From positions 1-64,000 of the forward strand of contig NZ_VRTT01000041.1 in the NCBI RefSeq assembly GCF_008017805.1: a stretch of DNA of 64,000 nt, in the 5' to 3' direction. The DNA comes from Paenibacillus sp. N3.4 (lineage in GTDB: Bacteria; Bacillota; Bacilli; Paenibacillales; NBRC-103111). This document shows positions 55,942 to 64,000 of this stretch, piece by piece (position 1 is the first letter of the stretch; each line of letters begins with the position of its first letter). Position numbers and translations under genes: made by a program. A model generated the notes under the pieces. That model saw nothing but the letters and a program-made list of their open reading frames with translations. It searched no databases and was not told where the DNA came from.

Positions 55942-57717
55942 CTAGCGAATGGAAATTGTTGCAGTACCTGAAGCAGGGATTGAAAGCTTATGAATTCCTT
56001 CCTTGAGGTAGACCGCTAGTTTCTCCGTAATAACTCCGCAGCAGTCTTTGATGACAATTGCAGCAGCGCCGAGCGGCGAGGATACTTCCAGATACAGTCC
56101 TCCCTGCCTTCTGCCGTTTACGACGATCCATTGGGACACTGCCCCTGCCTCCTCAATGGGGACAATTCCGTCATAATAGGTGACGATTATCCCGGTATCC
56201 CCCTTCACTGCTCGGACTAGAGGATATAACAGTTCGGGATTCATTGGCTCAAGTCGGCCATCCAATAAAACATCACGGTTCTCTCGCCAAAAAGCTAGCC
56301 AGTACTGAAGCATAGACAGATGGTCGGAGGGCAGCTTATCCAATAAGACAGACACCTGCGGCACGGAAAATAAGCAGTTGATTAACTGCAATGCGGCGCT
56401 TTCCACTGGTTCTTCCGGATGCCACATGATCATATCCGCATGGGCGGCGGTATCTCCGCACAGCAGCCTAATATCTAGTGTTCGCACGCGGTTCTGAATG
56501 CTATCGTTCGGGCAATCCGATGCTCGGAACATATTGCCGTATTTTCGCATGGCCGGTCCTATATACGACTGTCGGAATTCAATCATGATATCAGGATTTA
56601 ATTCCCTTAACCTGCTAATGGAATCAGTCAAAAGACGATCGACAGCAGAAGGTATTGATTCATAATCCCGTCCTTCAACCGTAGAAGGAAGTTGCAGCTC
56701 AGGCGAATAAAACGTATCGATAAAATCGAGCTTGAATCCGTCCAAGCCCCATTCCTTCACCGCATTCTCGTATTTGGATATGATATACTCCCTGACATCG
56801 GGATATCTCGGATCTAGAACACCCGCTCCTTGCCTTTCGTTGAAGCGCAAAATTTTATCTTTGAATCTATCCCAGATCTTGCTGTTCTTCCCGATATACG
56901 GAACGGAATACCAAAGAATCAACTTCATGCCAAGAGCGTGTACCGCATCAACGTGCCCTTTCATGTCCGGGAATTTGCCGGAATAAGCTTCCCAATCGCC
57001 ACAGTATGCATAACCTCTGCGTTTATCTTCCGTCTGCCAGCCATCGTCAACAATGACTGCATTCATCCCTAACGTCTTGGCTATGCGGCACTGAGCTTCG
57101 ATATCTGTGGAAGTTATATTCTGGTGCATACTGTACCATGTTGAATACATCGGCTCTTTGGCTGCTTGCGGAACGAACGCCGGACAATAGTCAGACATTC
57201 CGCTCCACCACTTCTCTACACCCTGCAGGCATTCATAGTAGGGAATATCTCTCGTATCCACGAGAAGCGTTTCCTCATATTCTTGAAAGGGTGTCGTCGT
57301 TTCCGCGAACAATTGAATCATGCAATGAAATTCGGCAGTTTCCTCGCTTACGCCTCCAGCATAGTGGATCGTATTCAACGCATCCGAATAAGCGAACGTC
57401 AATCGGTTGCGCCCATCTCCATTAAATAAGGCATAGACAGGAGCCGATGCGGCGGCGTTGGATCGCAGAACCCGCATCCAGTCGGCCTTAAAGCTTTTAC
57501 CTCGATCGTTGGCGGGATGCCAGCTCGCCTGAATATCACTGGCTGGATGCGTCCAGCGAAGCGTTACGACTGGGGGAGTTGTGTCCTTTTCTGCCTTCAA
57601 TCGTACCTTTATCAAGTTGATTCCTTCATGCAGCCTCTGGGTAGACATGGTAACGGTAAATTGATCGTCTATACCTGACAAAGTAAATGTGTGCGTCCCT
57701 GCAGATATCTGGTGCAT
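55942..57717 (-). CDS. GH36/GH27-clan alpha-galactosidase-like protein
   Basis: 591 residues. The catalytic barrel has MNAVIVDDGWQTEDK, MKLILWYSVPYIG, the nucleophile region GLDGFKLDFIDTF and the acid/base region FRASDCPNDSIQNR, all typical of the alpha-galactosidase clan. The usual N-terminal sandwich is shorter than in full GH36. No signal peptide. GGGAGG precedes the ATG. It is separated from a cupin gene by 12 bases. The anomeric specificity (galactose or another sugar) is not fixed by the sequence. Confidence 0.88.
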   Translation of the reverse strand: MHQISAGTHTFTLSGIDDQFTVTMSTQRLHEGINLIKVRLKAEKDTTPPVVTLRWTHPASDIQASWHPANDRGKSFKADWMRVLRSNAAASAPVYALFNGDGRNRLTFAYSDALNTIHYAGGVSEETAEFHCMIQLFAETTTPFQEYEETLLVDTRDIPYYECLQGVEKWWSGMSDYCPAFVPQAAKEPMYSTWYSMHQNITSTDIEAQCRIAKTLGMNAVIVDDGWQTEDKRRGYAYCGDWEAYSGKFPDMKGHVDAVHALGMKLILWYSVPYIGKNSKIWDRFKDKILRFNERQGAGVLDPRYPDVREYIISKYENAVKEWGLDGFKLDFIDTFYSPELQLPSTVEGRDYESIPSAVDRLLTDSISRLRELNPDIMIEFRQSYIGPAMRKYGNMFRASDCPNDSIQNRVRTLDIRLLCGDTAAHADMIMWHPEEPVESAALQLINCLFSVPQVSVLLDKLPSDHLSMLQYWLAFWRENRDVLLDGRLEPMNPELLYPLVRAVKGDTGIIVTYYDGIVPIEEAGAVSQWIVVNGRRQGGLYLEVSSPLGAAAIVIKDCCGVITEKLAVYLKEGIHKLSIPASGTATISIR

Positions 57718-57729
57718 ATTAGATCCTCC

Positions 57730-58089
57730 CTACTGCTGATTTTTGTGGCGATTAGGACCTGCATGGCACCATAAAGTTACGATCGGGTCTTCCTCGCTTG
57801 AATGGAGATGGTGATCCTCACCCGGCTCCACAATTACGATATCCCCAGTTGTAACCGGATAATGATCACCGTTGATTTCCATAGTTCCGTTCCCTTGCAA
57901 AATGAGAAACGCTTCGCAATCAACGTGAACGTGATAGTCTCTCCCATCCGGCCCATCATTCGTGTGGCTGCGTTCCCCTCTCTTCGCAAAGGCAAGCCCT
58001 CCTACGGACAAATAGGCACCCGGCAAAAGCTCTTGTAGAATGTGGCCGTTCCTTGTATCTTGTAAATCGCTCAAACGAAATTTCTTCAC
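57730..58089 (-). CDS. Small cupin protein
   Basis: 119 residues with one cupin barrel. The metal-ligand pattern HVHVDCEAFLILQGNGTMEI and HYPVTTGDIVIVEPGEDHHL is present. The start is GTG with GGAGG 8 bases upstream. It lies between the two GH36-type genes, 3-12 bases from each, so it is in the same operon. It may be a sugar epimerase/isomerase or a sensor; the function is not known. Confidence 0.85.
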   Translation of the reverse strand: MKKFRLSDLQDTRNGHILQELLPGAYLSVGGLAFAKRGERSHTNDGPDGRDYHVHVDCEAFLILQGNGTMEINGDHYPVTTGDIVIVEPGEDHHLHSSEEDPIVTLWCHAGPNRHKNQQ

Positions 58090-58092
58090 CTG

Positions 58093-60303
58093 TCATTCCT
58101 CCATTCTCAAACGGTAAAGGCGGCTGCGGAAATCGCCCTTCCAGATTGGCAGATGGAGGCCAATATGCATTAATTGGTCGCCGCCGAAAAATTCCATGGC
58201 TTCATCCGATGCATCGGCATCATATACGCAATAATTTTTACTGGCCTCCAAGCCCTTCAATCGCAGCTTCTTGAGCGACGGGTTCGGCTGAGCGAGTACT
58301 TGGAAATACGCGACAAGCGCTTCTTTCCGATCCTCGGATACGAACATCCAGGCCGCGTCTACACCTTGAAAAGGGCTGCTCAAACGGTAAAATTCGCCGA
58401 ATTGTATCAAAGGACGCAACTCTTTATAGAGCGCGACCTGCCGCTTAACGGCTTCCTTATCCGCTTCTGTAAATGCAGTTAAATCAAGTTCGTAGCCAAA
58501 ATTACCCGACATCGCGGCATGTCCCCTCATATCAAGCGGTGTGTTTCGGTGAACTTGATGATTGGGGACTGCGGAAACATGAGCGCCCATGGCGCTGATC
58601 GGATAAACGATGCTGGTTCCATACTGAATTTTCAAACGCTCCACTGCGTCCGTATTGTCACTCGTCCATGTTTGTGGCATATAGTAGAGCATTCCCGGAT
58701 CAAAACGCCCGCCTCCCCCGGAACAGCTTTCGAACAAAACCTTCGGGAATGCCGATGTGATCCGCTCCATAACCTCGTAAAGACCCAGCATATAACGGTG
58801 AGCGGTCTCACGCTGCCGCTCCGACGGGAGCAGGGCGGATCCAATTTCCGTCATATTGCGATTCATGTCCCATTTGACATACGAGATAGGGCAGCTTGCG
58901 AGAATGTCTGTTATGACAGTAACGATGTAATCCCGCACGTCTTGACGTGAATAGTCGAGAACCAGTTGCTGCCTCGCTTCCGTCCTACGCCGACCTGGCA
59001 CGTGCAGGCACCAGTCGGGATGAGATCGATACAAGTTGCTGTCTGGAGAGACCATTTCCGGCTCGAACCATAAACCGAACTCGAGGCCATGACTATTTAC
59101 ACGGCTTGCTAAATCCGGCATGCCTTTAGGCAGCTTGTTTTGGTCAACAAACCAATCTCCGAGGGAGCTTTTATCATTGTCCCGCTTACCGAACCAACCG
59201 TCATCCAGTACAAGGAGCTCCAACCCAAGCTCCTTTCCAACCTCGGCAAGCTCTTCTATTTTATCCGCGTTGAAGTTGAAATAGGTGGCTTCCCAGTTGT
59301 TGATGAGGATCGGTCTAGACTGATCACGAAACTCTCCCCGGCACAAACGCGTGCGATACAACTTGTGGTAAGTGCGCGACATCCCGCCGATTCCCTCAGC
59401 GGAATATACGAGAACAGCCTCCGGCGTTTGAAAGCATTGTCCCGACTCCAAGAGCCAGGAGAAGTCAAATGGATTGATCCCCATCACTACGCGCGTAGTT
59501 CCGTATGGGTCCACCTCTGCTTGTGCAATAAAGCTGCCGCTATAGACAAGGCTGAACCCATAAGCTTCTCCATGTTCTTCATCCGCCTGCTTCGAAAGCA
59601 GCGCGATAAACGGGTTTAATGAATGACTGCTGGCTCCACGACGGCTCTCGATAACAGACCCGCCTGTCACAATAGGGCGTCTTTCAATATGACGCTCCCT
59701 TGCCCAAGTGCCTGACAAGTGAAGCATATCGAATTCGGCATGAGGCAAATCCATGCCGAAGCTTAGCGCTCTGAGAAGCTTAATGGAATGGTCCCCGACA
59801 TTTTCGAAGCGAACCGATCGGGTTACCGCATCATAATCGCGAAATACGGTATATGTGAGAGTAACCTTCAGTCCGATCTGTTGATCGGTCATGACGATGT
59901 CGATACTCTCGGCTTCACCGTCGTTTTCCGTATAAGTGGCCGGAAGTCCTTCCAACTGTTGTTTTCCCTGATAAATCCGATGGGATTCGTACGTTAACTC
60001 GCTGACCGTCGTTCCGTTTACCATCTGTACTTGATACGCTGGCACGCGAAAATCGCTGCTGCCGTAGGAAGGAAATTCCTGCGGGAGCGTGTCTAGTGAC
60101 AGGGCGAGGTCATTCGGATCTGTGGACGGAGAGAACGAGCAGCGGCGTCTTATGGCAAGCAAGCCCCCCGAATGGCTTCCCCGAACTTGACGTCCCCAAT
60201 GCACATGAGCAAGATATTTAGATTTAATCAACTGCATGATATAGCTTGACGACTTCCCCTGAAGATGGAAGGTCTGTGTGGCCGAGTCATAGATAATTCC
60301 CAT
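58093..60303 (-). CDS. Alpha-galactosidase, GH36
   Basis: 736 residues from the ATG at 60303, which follows AAAGGGGA at 7 bases. This is the full GH36 architecture: an N-terminal beta-supersandwich (for example GDHSIKLLRALSFGMDLPHA), the barrel and a C-terminal beta domain. Catalytic regions are YVKWDMNRNMTE (nucleophile Asp) and WTSDNTDAVERL (acid/base Asp), with LVLDDGWFGKRDND and LFESCSGGGGRFDPGMLYY. It hydrolyses terminal alpha-galactose from raffinose-type or galactomannan oligosaccharides. It lacks a signal peptide, so it acts inside the cell. Confidence 0.95.
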   Translation of the reverse strand: MGIIYDSATQTFHLQGKSSSYIMQLIKSKYLAHVHWGRQVRGSHSGGLLAIRRRCSFSPSTDPNDLALSLDTLPQEFPSYGSSDFRVPAYQVQMVNGTTVSELTYESHRIYQGKQQLEGLPATYTENDGEAESIDIVMTDQQIGLKVTLTYTVFRDYDAVTRSVRFENVGDHSIKLLRALSFGMDLPHAEFDMLHLSGTWARERHIERRPIVTGGSVIESRRGASSHSLNPFIALLSKQADEEHGEAYGFSLVYSGSFIAQAEVDPYGTTRVVMGINPFDFSWLLESGQCFQTPEAVLVYSAEGIGGMSRTYHKLYRTRLCRGEFRDQSRPILINNWEATYFNFNADKIEELAEVGKELGLELLVLDDGWFGKRDNDKSSLGDWFVDQNKLPKGMPDLASRVNSHGLEFGLWFEPEMVSPDSNLYRSHPDWCLHVPGRRRTEARQQLVLDYSRQDVRDYIVTVITDILASCPISYVKWDMNRNMTEIGSALLPSERQRETAHRYMLGLYEVMERITSAFPKVLFESCSGGGGRFDPGMLYYMPQTWTSDNTDAVERLKIQYGTSIVYPISAMGAHVSAVPNHQVHRNTPLDMRGHAAMSGNFGYELDLTAFTEADKEAVKRQVALYKELRPLIQFGEFYRLSSPFQGVDAAWMFVSEDRKEALVAYFQVLAQPNPSLKKLRLKGLEASKNYCVYDADASDEAMEFFGGDQLMHIGLHLPIWKGDFRSRLYRLRMEE

Positions 60304-60323
60304 AAGCGTCCCCTTTCTGCATG

Positions 60324-61633
60324 TTATACCGTTACCTTTTTCCAAGCTCCGCGTTTAAATCTCCAATAAATCAGCATAGATCTAAGAAATTGATCTGAAG
60401 CTACGGCACTCCATAAACCGATCGTTCCCCATGCAAATCCGTAAACAAACAGGAAACTGAGCACGACTCTTACACCCCATACACCGATTAAGGCCGAAAA
60501 CATAGGATATCGGGTATCCCCAGCTCCCCTTAGGGCTCCTCCGAGAATAAACTGCGATACCTGAGACACTTGGATAAATCCTACTATTCGCAGTGCCCAT
60601 GCTCCTTCGTGAATAATCGAGTTATCGTTGGTATAAAGCCTCAATATATGCGGAGCCATTACGATAAAAACTGCCCCCATAACCCCAGCTACGATCATGC
60701 CATATTTCCGGACTTGCCACACATACCGTTCTGCGAGTTCGGGTTTCTCAACACCTAGCGTTTGTCCGACTAAAGTGGTAGCAGCAATGGCAAACGCTAC
60801 CCCTGGCATAAAAGACATGCCGATAATACTCGTTACAATTTGCGTGGCTGCGAGCGCGACTGTTCCAAGACCAGCGCAAATTTTGACAAACGTCATAATG
60901 CCCAGACGCATAATCAATTGTTCGAGACTTGACGGTATACCAATCTTCAACATTCGTCTAATCATGCCTTTGTCAAAGCGGTTTATATCCTCCCATGCAA
61001 TCCGAACAGCAAATCTCCCACTGAACATAACGGATATGAGGCAGATCATTGCTGTAATCTGAGCAGTCATGGTTGCGATCGCGGCTCCCGCAACGCCCAT
61101 TTTCGGCAGATCCATATATCCATATATTAATACTATTCCTAATATTAGGGATATACCTCCCGACATTATGTTAATTTTCATCGGCGTTCTTGTGTCACCG
61201 GCACCGCGCAAAATGGCGGACAGCGCTGACGATATAGAGGAAAATCCTATAGAAAAAAAGATTAGCTTTGAATAGGGCAAACCGTATTGTATCACTTCCA
61301 AACTTGCTCCCATTAAGCGGAGCATGAACTCTGCATAAGTAAACGTGAGCGATACTACGACAATCGAGAGCGCCGTACCGAGCAGCAGAGCTTGCCCAGC
61401 CGCCCGATTAGCGTCCGTCAGGTTCCCAGCTCCCGTAGAACGAGCGACAATGACTGTTGTACCTGTATTCAGCGCCGCGAACAGGACCATCATCAATAAA
61501 TACGGTTGGCTTGTTAAGCCAACGTCGCTACCGCTATCGCCCCCAGACGACCAACCATGATCATCATCATCATTTGCGTGATATTGATCAATAGCATCTC
61601 CGCTAAGGAAGGTCCGGCAATCCTGAAAATCAT
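60324..61633 (-). pseudogene. MATE-family efflux transporter, one frameshift
   Basis: Twelve-helix MATE (NorM/DinF-like) transporter. The 3' frame gives about 390 residues with ARSTGAGNLTDANRAAGQAL, LRGAGDTRTPMKINIMSGGI and the C-terminal half repeat LGGALRGAGDTRYPMFSALI. The missing N-terminus reads in another frame as MIFRIAGPSLAEMLLINITQ and GRLGAIAVATL; one G added at about 61521-61525 joins it (VATVGLTSQPYLLMMVLFAA). The start is uncertain: ATG at 61633, or an earlier ATGATG at 61656 if another base is missing. A drug/toxin pump inside a sugar operon may export a by-product. Confidence 0.85.
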
Positions 61634-61747
61634 TTGACGGATGGCCTTTCCATCATGTGGTCGACCAGTACGGAGTCACTGAAAGCTTTTTGTGGTTTTT
61701 CCCTTGCATCCCCAAGCTTTATCCCAGTATTCATTGCATGCCCAGCC

Positions 61748-63133
61748 TCAAGTATTCCATCCCGGCAAGTAAGACTTTGTATTTTGGAGCATGGTTTCAA
61801 ACAGCTCCTCGGCTTGGATCACATCGATATTCACAAGCGGATCGTTTACAAACGCTTTGAAAGCTAAGCTTTTGTCCTTGTTGATGGCAGCCTTCAAGGT
61901 AGTTTCCTGATTTAGCACATGGCGCAGCACCAGATTGTTGACCTCAACCGGAAGCTCACCCGCATAGACCGGCCGCAAACTGTTCGCGGAGAAAACGGCA
62001 TTCGTTTCCACAACAGCTCCAAGAGGTATCCCCTTCATTTGTCCTACATTGGGAACGTTCACATTGGTTACGAATTCGTGCAGGCCGATTAAACCTTTCA
62101 GTTGTCTGACCTCTTCCTCTCCTGATGGCTTCAAAGGCAACTTCTCCTCGCCGCTAATCAGCTTTTCATAAAAAAGCTTAGTTGCTGCATGCTTTTCGAT
62201 ACGGCTCTGAACAGTGGTTAATCCAAACTTCCACGAACGAACTGTGTCCGGATCTTTTAAATACCAAGGAGGCATAAATTCTGCCAAATGGCGGTCGCCT
62301 GCCGCCGCTATGACGCCATAACGCCGAAACAAATCAAATTTCACACGATTAGCTGACGTGTAAGGATTTGTCACCCAAGCATCTTTATTGTTCTCGAAGC
62401 CCGATTCAAAGTACTTGTCTACAAATTGGCGGTACAGCGGAATCAAGTCCATATTTTGATAAGTGGCTTGGTCGATCCATGTAAAATGATTAATACCAAG
62501 CACATTCACTTTGACTTGGTCTCTATGTACGTCTTCAATGCCTTTCAAATCGCGAAGCATGCGAATTAGAACACCTTGCGTACCGAACACCTCATGGCAA
62601 CAGCCAAGAGCTTTAATCTTAGGAAACACTTCAAACAGCGTCTGTGTACAGAGAGTCATCGGATTGGTGTAATTGAATACCCAGGCATCCGGTGAAAATT
62701 TCTCAATGGCTTGAGCAATCTCCACATACATAGGAATCGTGCGAAGCGCTCTGACAAGCCCCCCAGGTCCAATCGTATCGCCAACAGCTTGATAAATACC
62801 GTATTTTTCAGGCTCATGCACATCGGAATCCATCTCCTGAAATGTACCCGGGAGGATAGAAATGAACACGAAGTCAGATCCGCTAAGCGCCTCTTGCAGC
62901 GTCGGATAAGCCTTATACGTCCATTTGGACTTGGTTTCCGGATAGTCGGATACCGAGTTGCCCAATTTCTCATTTTTCCTCGCCTTTTCAAAATCAAGAT
63001 CATACAGCCTGATCGTTCCCGACAACTGATGATCCAGCGCCAAATCGGCAATCAGATTTTTAGCCCAATACATCGAGCCGCCACCGATATAAGCGATTTG
63101 AATATCGCTGACCTTATCATTGGAAAATTTCAT
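61748..63133 (-). CDS. GH4 glycosidase, LplD-like alpha-galacturonidase
   Basis: 461 residues from the ATG with GGGAGGG upstream (63133). GH4 enzymes need NAD+ and Mn2+ and act by oxidation-elimination. The N-terminal dinucleotide site is IQIAYIGGGSMYWAKNLIAD. The active-site segments are YTNPMTLCT and the metal-binding LGCCHEVFG, then VLGINHFTWI. From memory the sequence tracks B. subtilis LplD, an alpha-galacturonidase, along much of its length (SGTIRLYDLDFEKARKNEK, YQAVGDTIGPGGLVRALR), more than it does AglA-type glucosidases. The presence of a UxaC-like enzyme supports uronate chemistry. Two palindromes lie upstream. Confidence 0.82.
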   Translation of the reverse strand: MKFSNDKVSDIQIAYIGGGSMYWAKNLIADLALDHQLSGTIRLYDLDFEKARKNEKLGNSVSDYPETKSKWTYKAYPTLQEALSGSDFVFISILPGTFQEMDSDVHEPEKYGIYQAVGDTIGPGGLVRALRTIPMYVEIAQAIEKFSPDAWVFNYTNPMTLCTQTLFEVFPKIKALGCCHEVFGTQGVLIRMLRDLKGIEDVHRDQVKVNVLGINHFTWIDQATYQNMDLIPLYRQFVDKYFESGFENNKDAWVTNPYTSANRVKFDLFRRYGVIAAAGDRHLAEFMPPWYLKDPDTVRSWKFGLTTVQSRIEKHAATKLFYEKLISGEEKLPLKPSGEEEVRQLKGLIGLHEFVTNVNVPNVGQMKGIPLGAVVETNAVFSANSLRPVYAGELPVEVNNLVLRHVLNQETTLKAAINKDKSLAFKAFVNDPLVNIDVIQAEELFETMLQNTKSYLPGWNT

Positions 63134-63151
63134 ACTATTCCCTCCCTGGAG

Positions 63152-63167
63152 TTTTCCGTACGGAAAA
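63152..63167. promoter_or_regulatory. Palindromic operator 1
   Basis: TTTTCCGTACGGAAAA, a perfect 16-bp palindrome 19 bases upstream of the GH4 start codon. Together with operator 2 it forms a tandem TTTTCC-N4-GGAAA arrangement. Confidence 0.6.
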
Positions 63168-63192
63168 TTTTCTTCGTAAGTTTTCACTTGAG

Positions 63193-63208
63193 TTTTCCTT
63201 TTGGAAAC
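63193..63208. promoter_or_regulatory. Palindromic operator 2
   Basis: TTTTCC-TTTT-GGAAAC repeats the operator 1 half-sites with a different centre. The centres are 41 bases apart, about four helical turns, so a dimeric regulator could bind both on one DNA face. Confidence 0.5.
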
Positions 63209-63409
63209 CTAGTATCCTAGCTTAGTATGAAGAACAAATGAACGATACGGGATGGCAAAAATTTAGAACGTACTGTGATTTTTTATAGTACGGGCCGCTT
63301 TTCTTGTCCATCTAATAAGCTTAAGAATGTTAAAAAAATACATTAGGACCGTAAAATAATTCATTCCTACTTATACTGTATTCCATTAAAATGGAACATT
63401 GAGAGGGTG

Positions 63410-63423
63410 TGAAAGCGCATACA
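63410..63423 (+). promoter_or_regulatory. Catabolite responsive element
   Basis: TGAAAGCGCATACA fits the cre consensus TGNAANCGNWNNCA. It lies about 140 bases before the secreted protein start, suggesting CcpA control. Confidence 0.6.
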
Positions 63424-63563
63424 TTCCAAACTCAATAATAAGCTTTTCAATGGGAGGTGGAAGGTCTTCGAATATTTGTAAACGCGGCTTTGAGTTCCAT
63501 GCACCAAACGGCATGTATCATGGATTCAAGCAAAAAAATTGAAATCATTTGGAGGGAAAGCTA

Positions 63564-64000
63564 ATGAGAAAAAAAATGAAATCCATTGTTTTAGGACTAA
63601 CAATCGCATCAACAATTGCTGTCGCGTCCACCGCTTTGGCAGCCACGGTTACCATCAATTCGGATGGTCCGAATACGGGTAAAACCGCTCTGGAAATCTT
63701 CCAGCAGTACTTCGGTTCGGATCCGGTTGATGGACCGACCGATTCTAGCCATATCAACGAAACAACCTCTACCCAAATTCCAGGCGGCAATGTGTTCCAA
63801 TTCAAGGTCGGTACTGCTTCGGATACGGCCGCATTGGACGGAAGCAATACGGACAGACAGCGTGTCGAATTAAAAGCCTATAAAAGTTCTCCGAGTAATG
63901 TGACAGCAAAAAACGGCGAAACCGTTACGTACAAATGGCAGTTCCGAGCGATGAGCCCTTATCCTGTGTCGCCTGCAGGGAATTTCCATCATATCTTCCA
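63564..64000 (+). CDS. Secreted polysaccharide-lyase-like protein, partial
   Basis: The 5' end of a gene running off the right edge. The ATG follows GGAGGG at 7 bases. A signal peptide is clear (MRKKMKSIVLGLTIASTIAV, ending at STALA-A). The mature part has NTDRQRVELKAYKSSPSNV, GETVTYKWQFRAMSP and NFHHIF, the strand pattern of the heparin-lyase-like jelly-roll group. About 145 residues are visible and the catalytic residues are not yet reached. It is the only evidently secreted enzyme-like protein of the locus and would cut the polymer outside the cell. Confidence 0.72.
   Translation, partial: MRKKMKSIVLGLTIASTIAVASTALAATVTINSDGPNTGKTALEIFQQYFGSDPVDGPTDSSHINETTSTQIPGGNVFQFKVGTASDTAALDGSNTDRQRVELKAYKSSPSNVTAKNGETVTYKWQFRAMSPYPVSPAGNFHHIF

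Larger units (their letters stand above)
63134..63563. other. Divergent promoter region of GH4 and the secreted protein gene
   Basis: No gene. It contains two palindromic operators near the GH4 gene and a cre (63410-63423) near the secreted protein gene. No confident -10/-35 pairs could be assigned. Confidence 0.6.

Noticed and set aside
1..64000. Insertion sequences, integrases or attachment sites bounding the island
   Set aside because: No transposase or recombinase motifs and no paired terminal repeats or direct repeats were found around the defence genes.

Overview
The window looks like a chromosomal segment of a Paenibacillus-type Firmicute. The reasons are strong GGAGG ribosome binding sites, a canonical sigW-rsiW-cdaA-cdaR-glmM-glmS block with a glmS ribozyme, catabolite responsive elements, YesM/YesN-type two-component genes and LplABC-type sugar importers with very large lipoprotein receptors. 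No rRNA, intact tRNA, CRISPR array or intact insertion sequence was seen. At least eight conserved genes (pckA, prpB, a protease-NACHT-WD40 gene, an XRE regulator, glmM, an EamA transporter, a uronate isomerase-like gene and a MATE pump) are each broken by what reads as one missing base, often in a homopolymer. Because glmM is normally essential, many of these are probably sequence errors rather than real mutations.

Layout. 1-3.2 kb: left-edge remnants, a decayed YolD-like gene, pckA and a heavily deleted GAPDH relic. 3.2-17.2 kb: an organic-acid module. It holds acnA-prpF, an RraA-type aldolase, a LysR regulator, prpD, prpB, a chemoreceptor relic, a three-gene ABC importer preceded by a perfect cre, and a divergent CitA/CitB-type two-component pair. 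It resembles a methylcitrate pathway without prpC, using an AcnA-type aconitase in place of AcnD.

17.2-27.1 kb: a defence island. On the minus strand are a short damaged ORF, a ComEC-like metallo-beta-lactamase-fold protein, and a giant protein (split by a frameshift) with trypsin-like protease, NACHT/STAND NTPase and about 7 clear plus several degenerate WD40 repeats. Divergent from it is an AT-rich Gabija-like pair (class 2 OLD nuclease plus compact UvrD-like helicase). Decayed sequence and an XRE regulator follow. This is the best candidate for an undescribed system.

27.2-38.3 kb: housekeeping genes. These are glmS with its ribozyme, glmM, cdaR, cdaA, rsiW and sigW, then an EamA transporter and ppc. 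A tRNA-like relic follows at 38.5 kb.

38.6-64 kb: a carbohydrate-utilisation locus, nearly all on the minus strand. It encodes GH95, a YesM/YesN pair, GH31, an oxidoreductase, a GH43-like propeller protein, tandem LplA-type receptors with two permeases, a uronate isomerase-like enzyme, an aldo-keto reductase, two GH36-type enzymes, a cupin, a MATE pump and an LplD-like GH4 enzyme with tandem palindromic operators. Divergently, a secreted polysaccharide-lyase-like protein runs off the right edge. Together these suggest import and intracellular breakdown of uronate-, galactose- and fucose/xylose-containing plant oligosaccharides.
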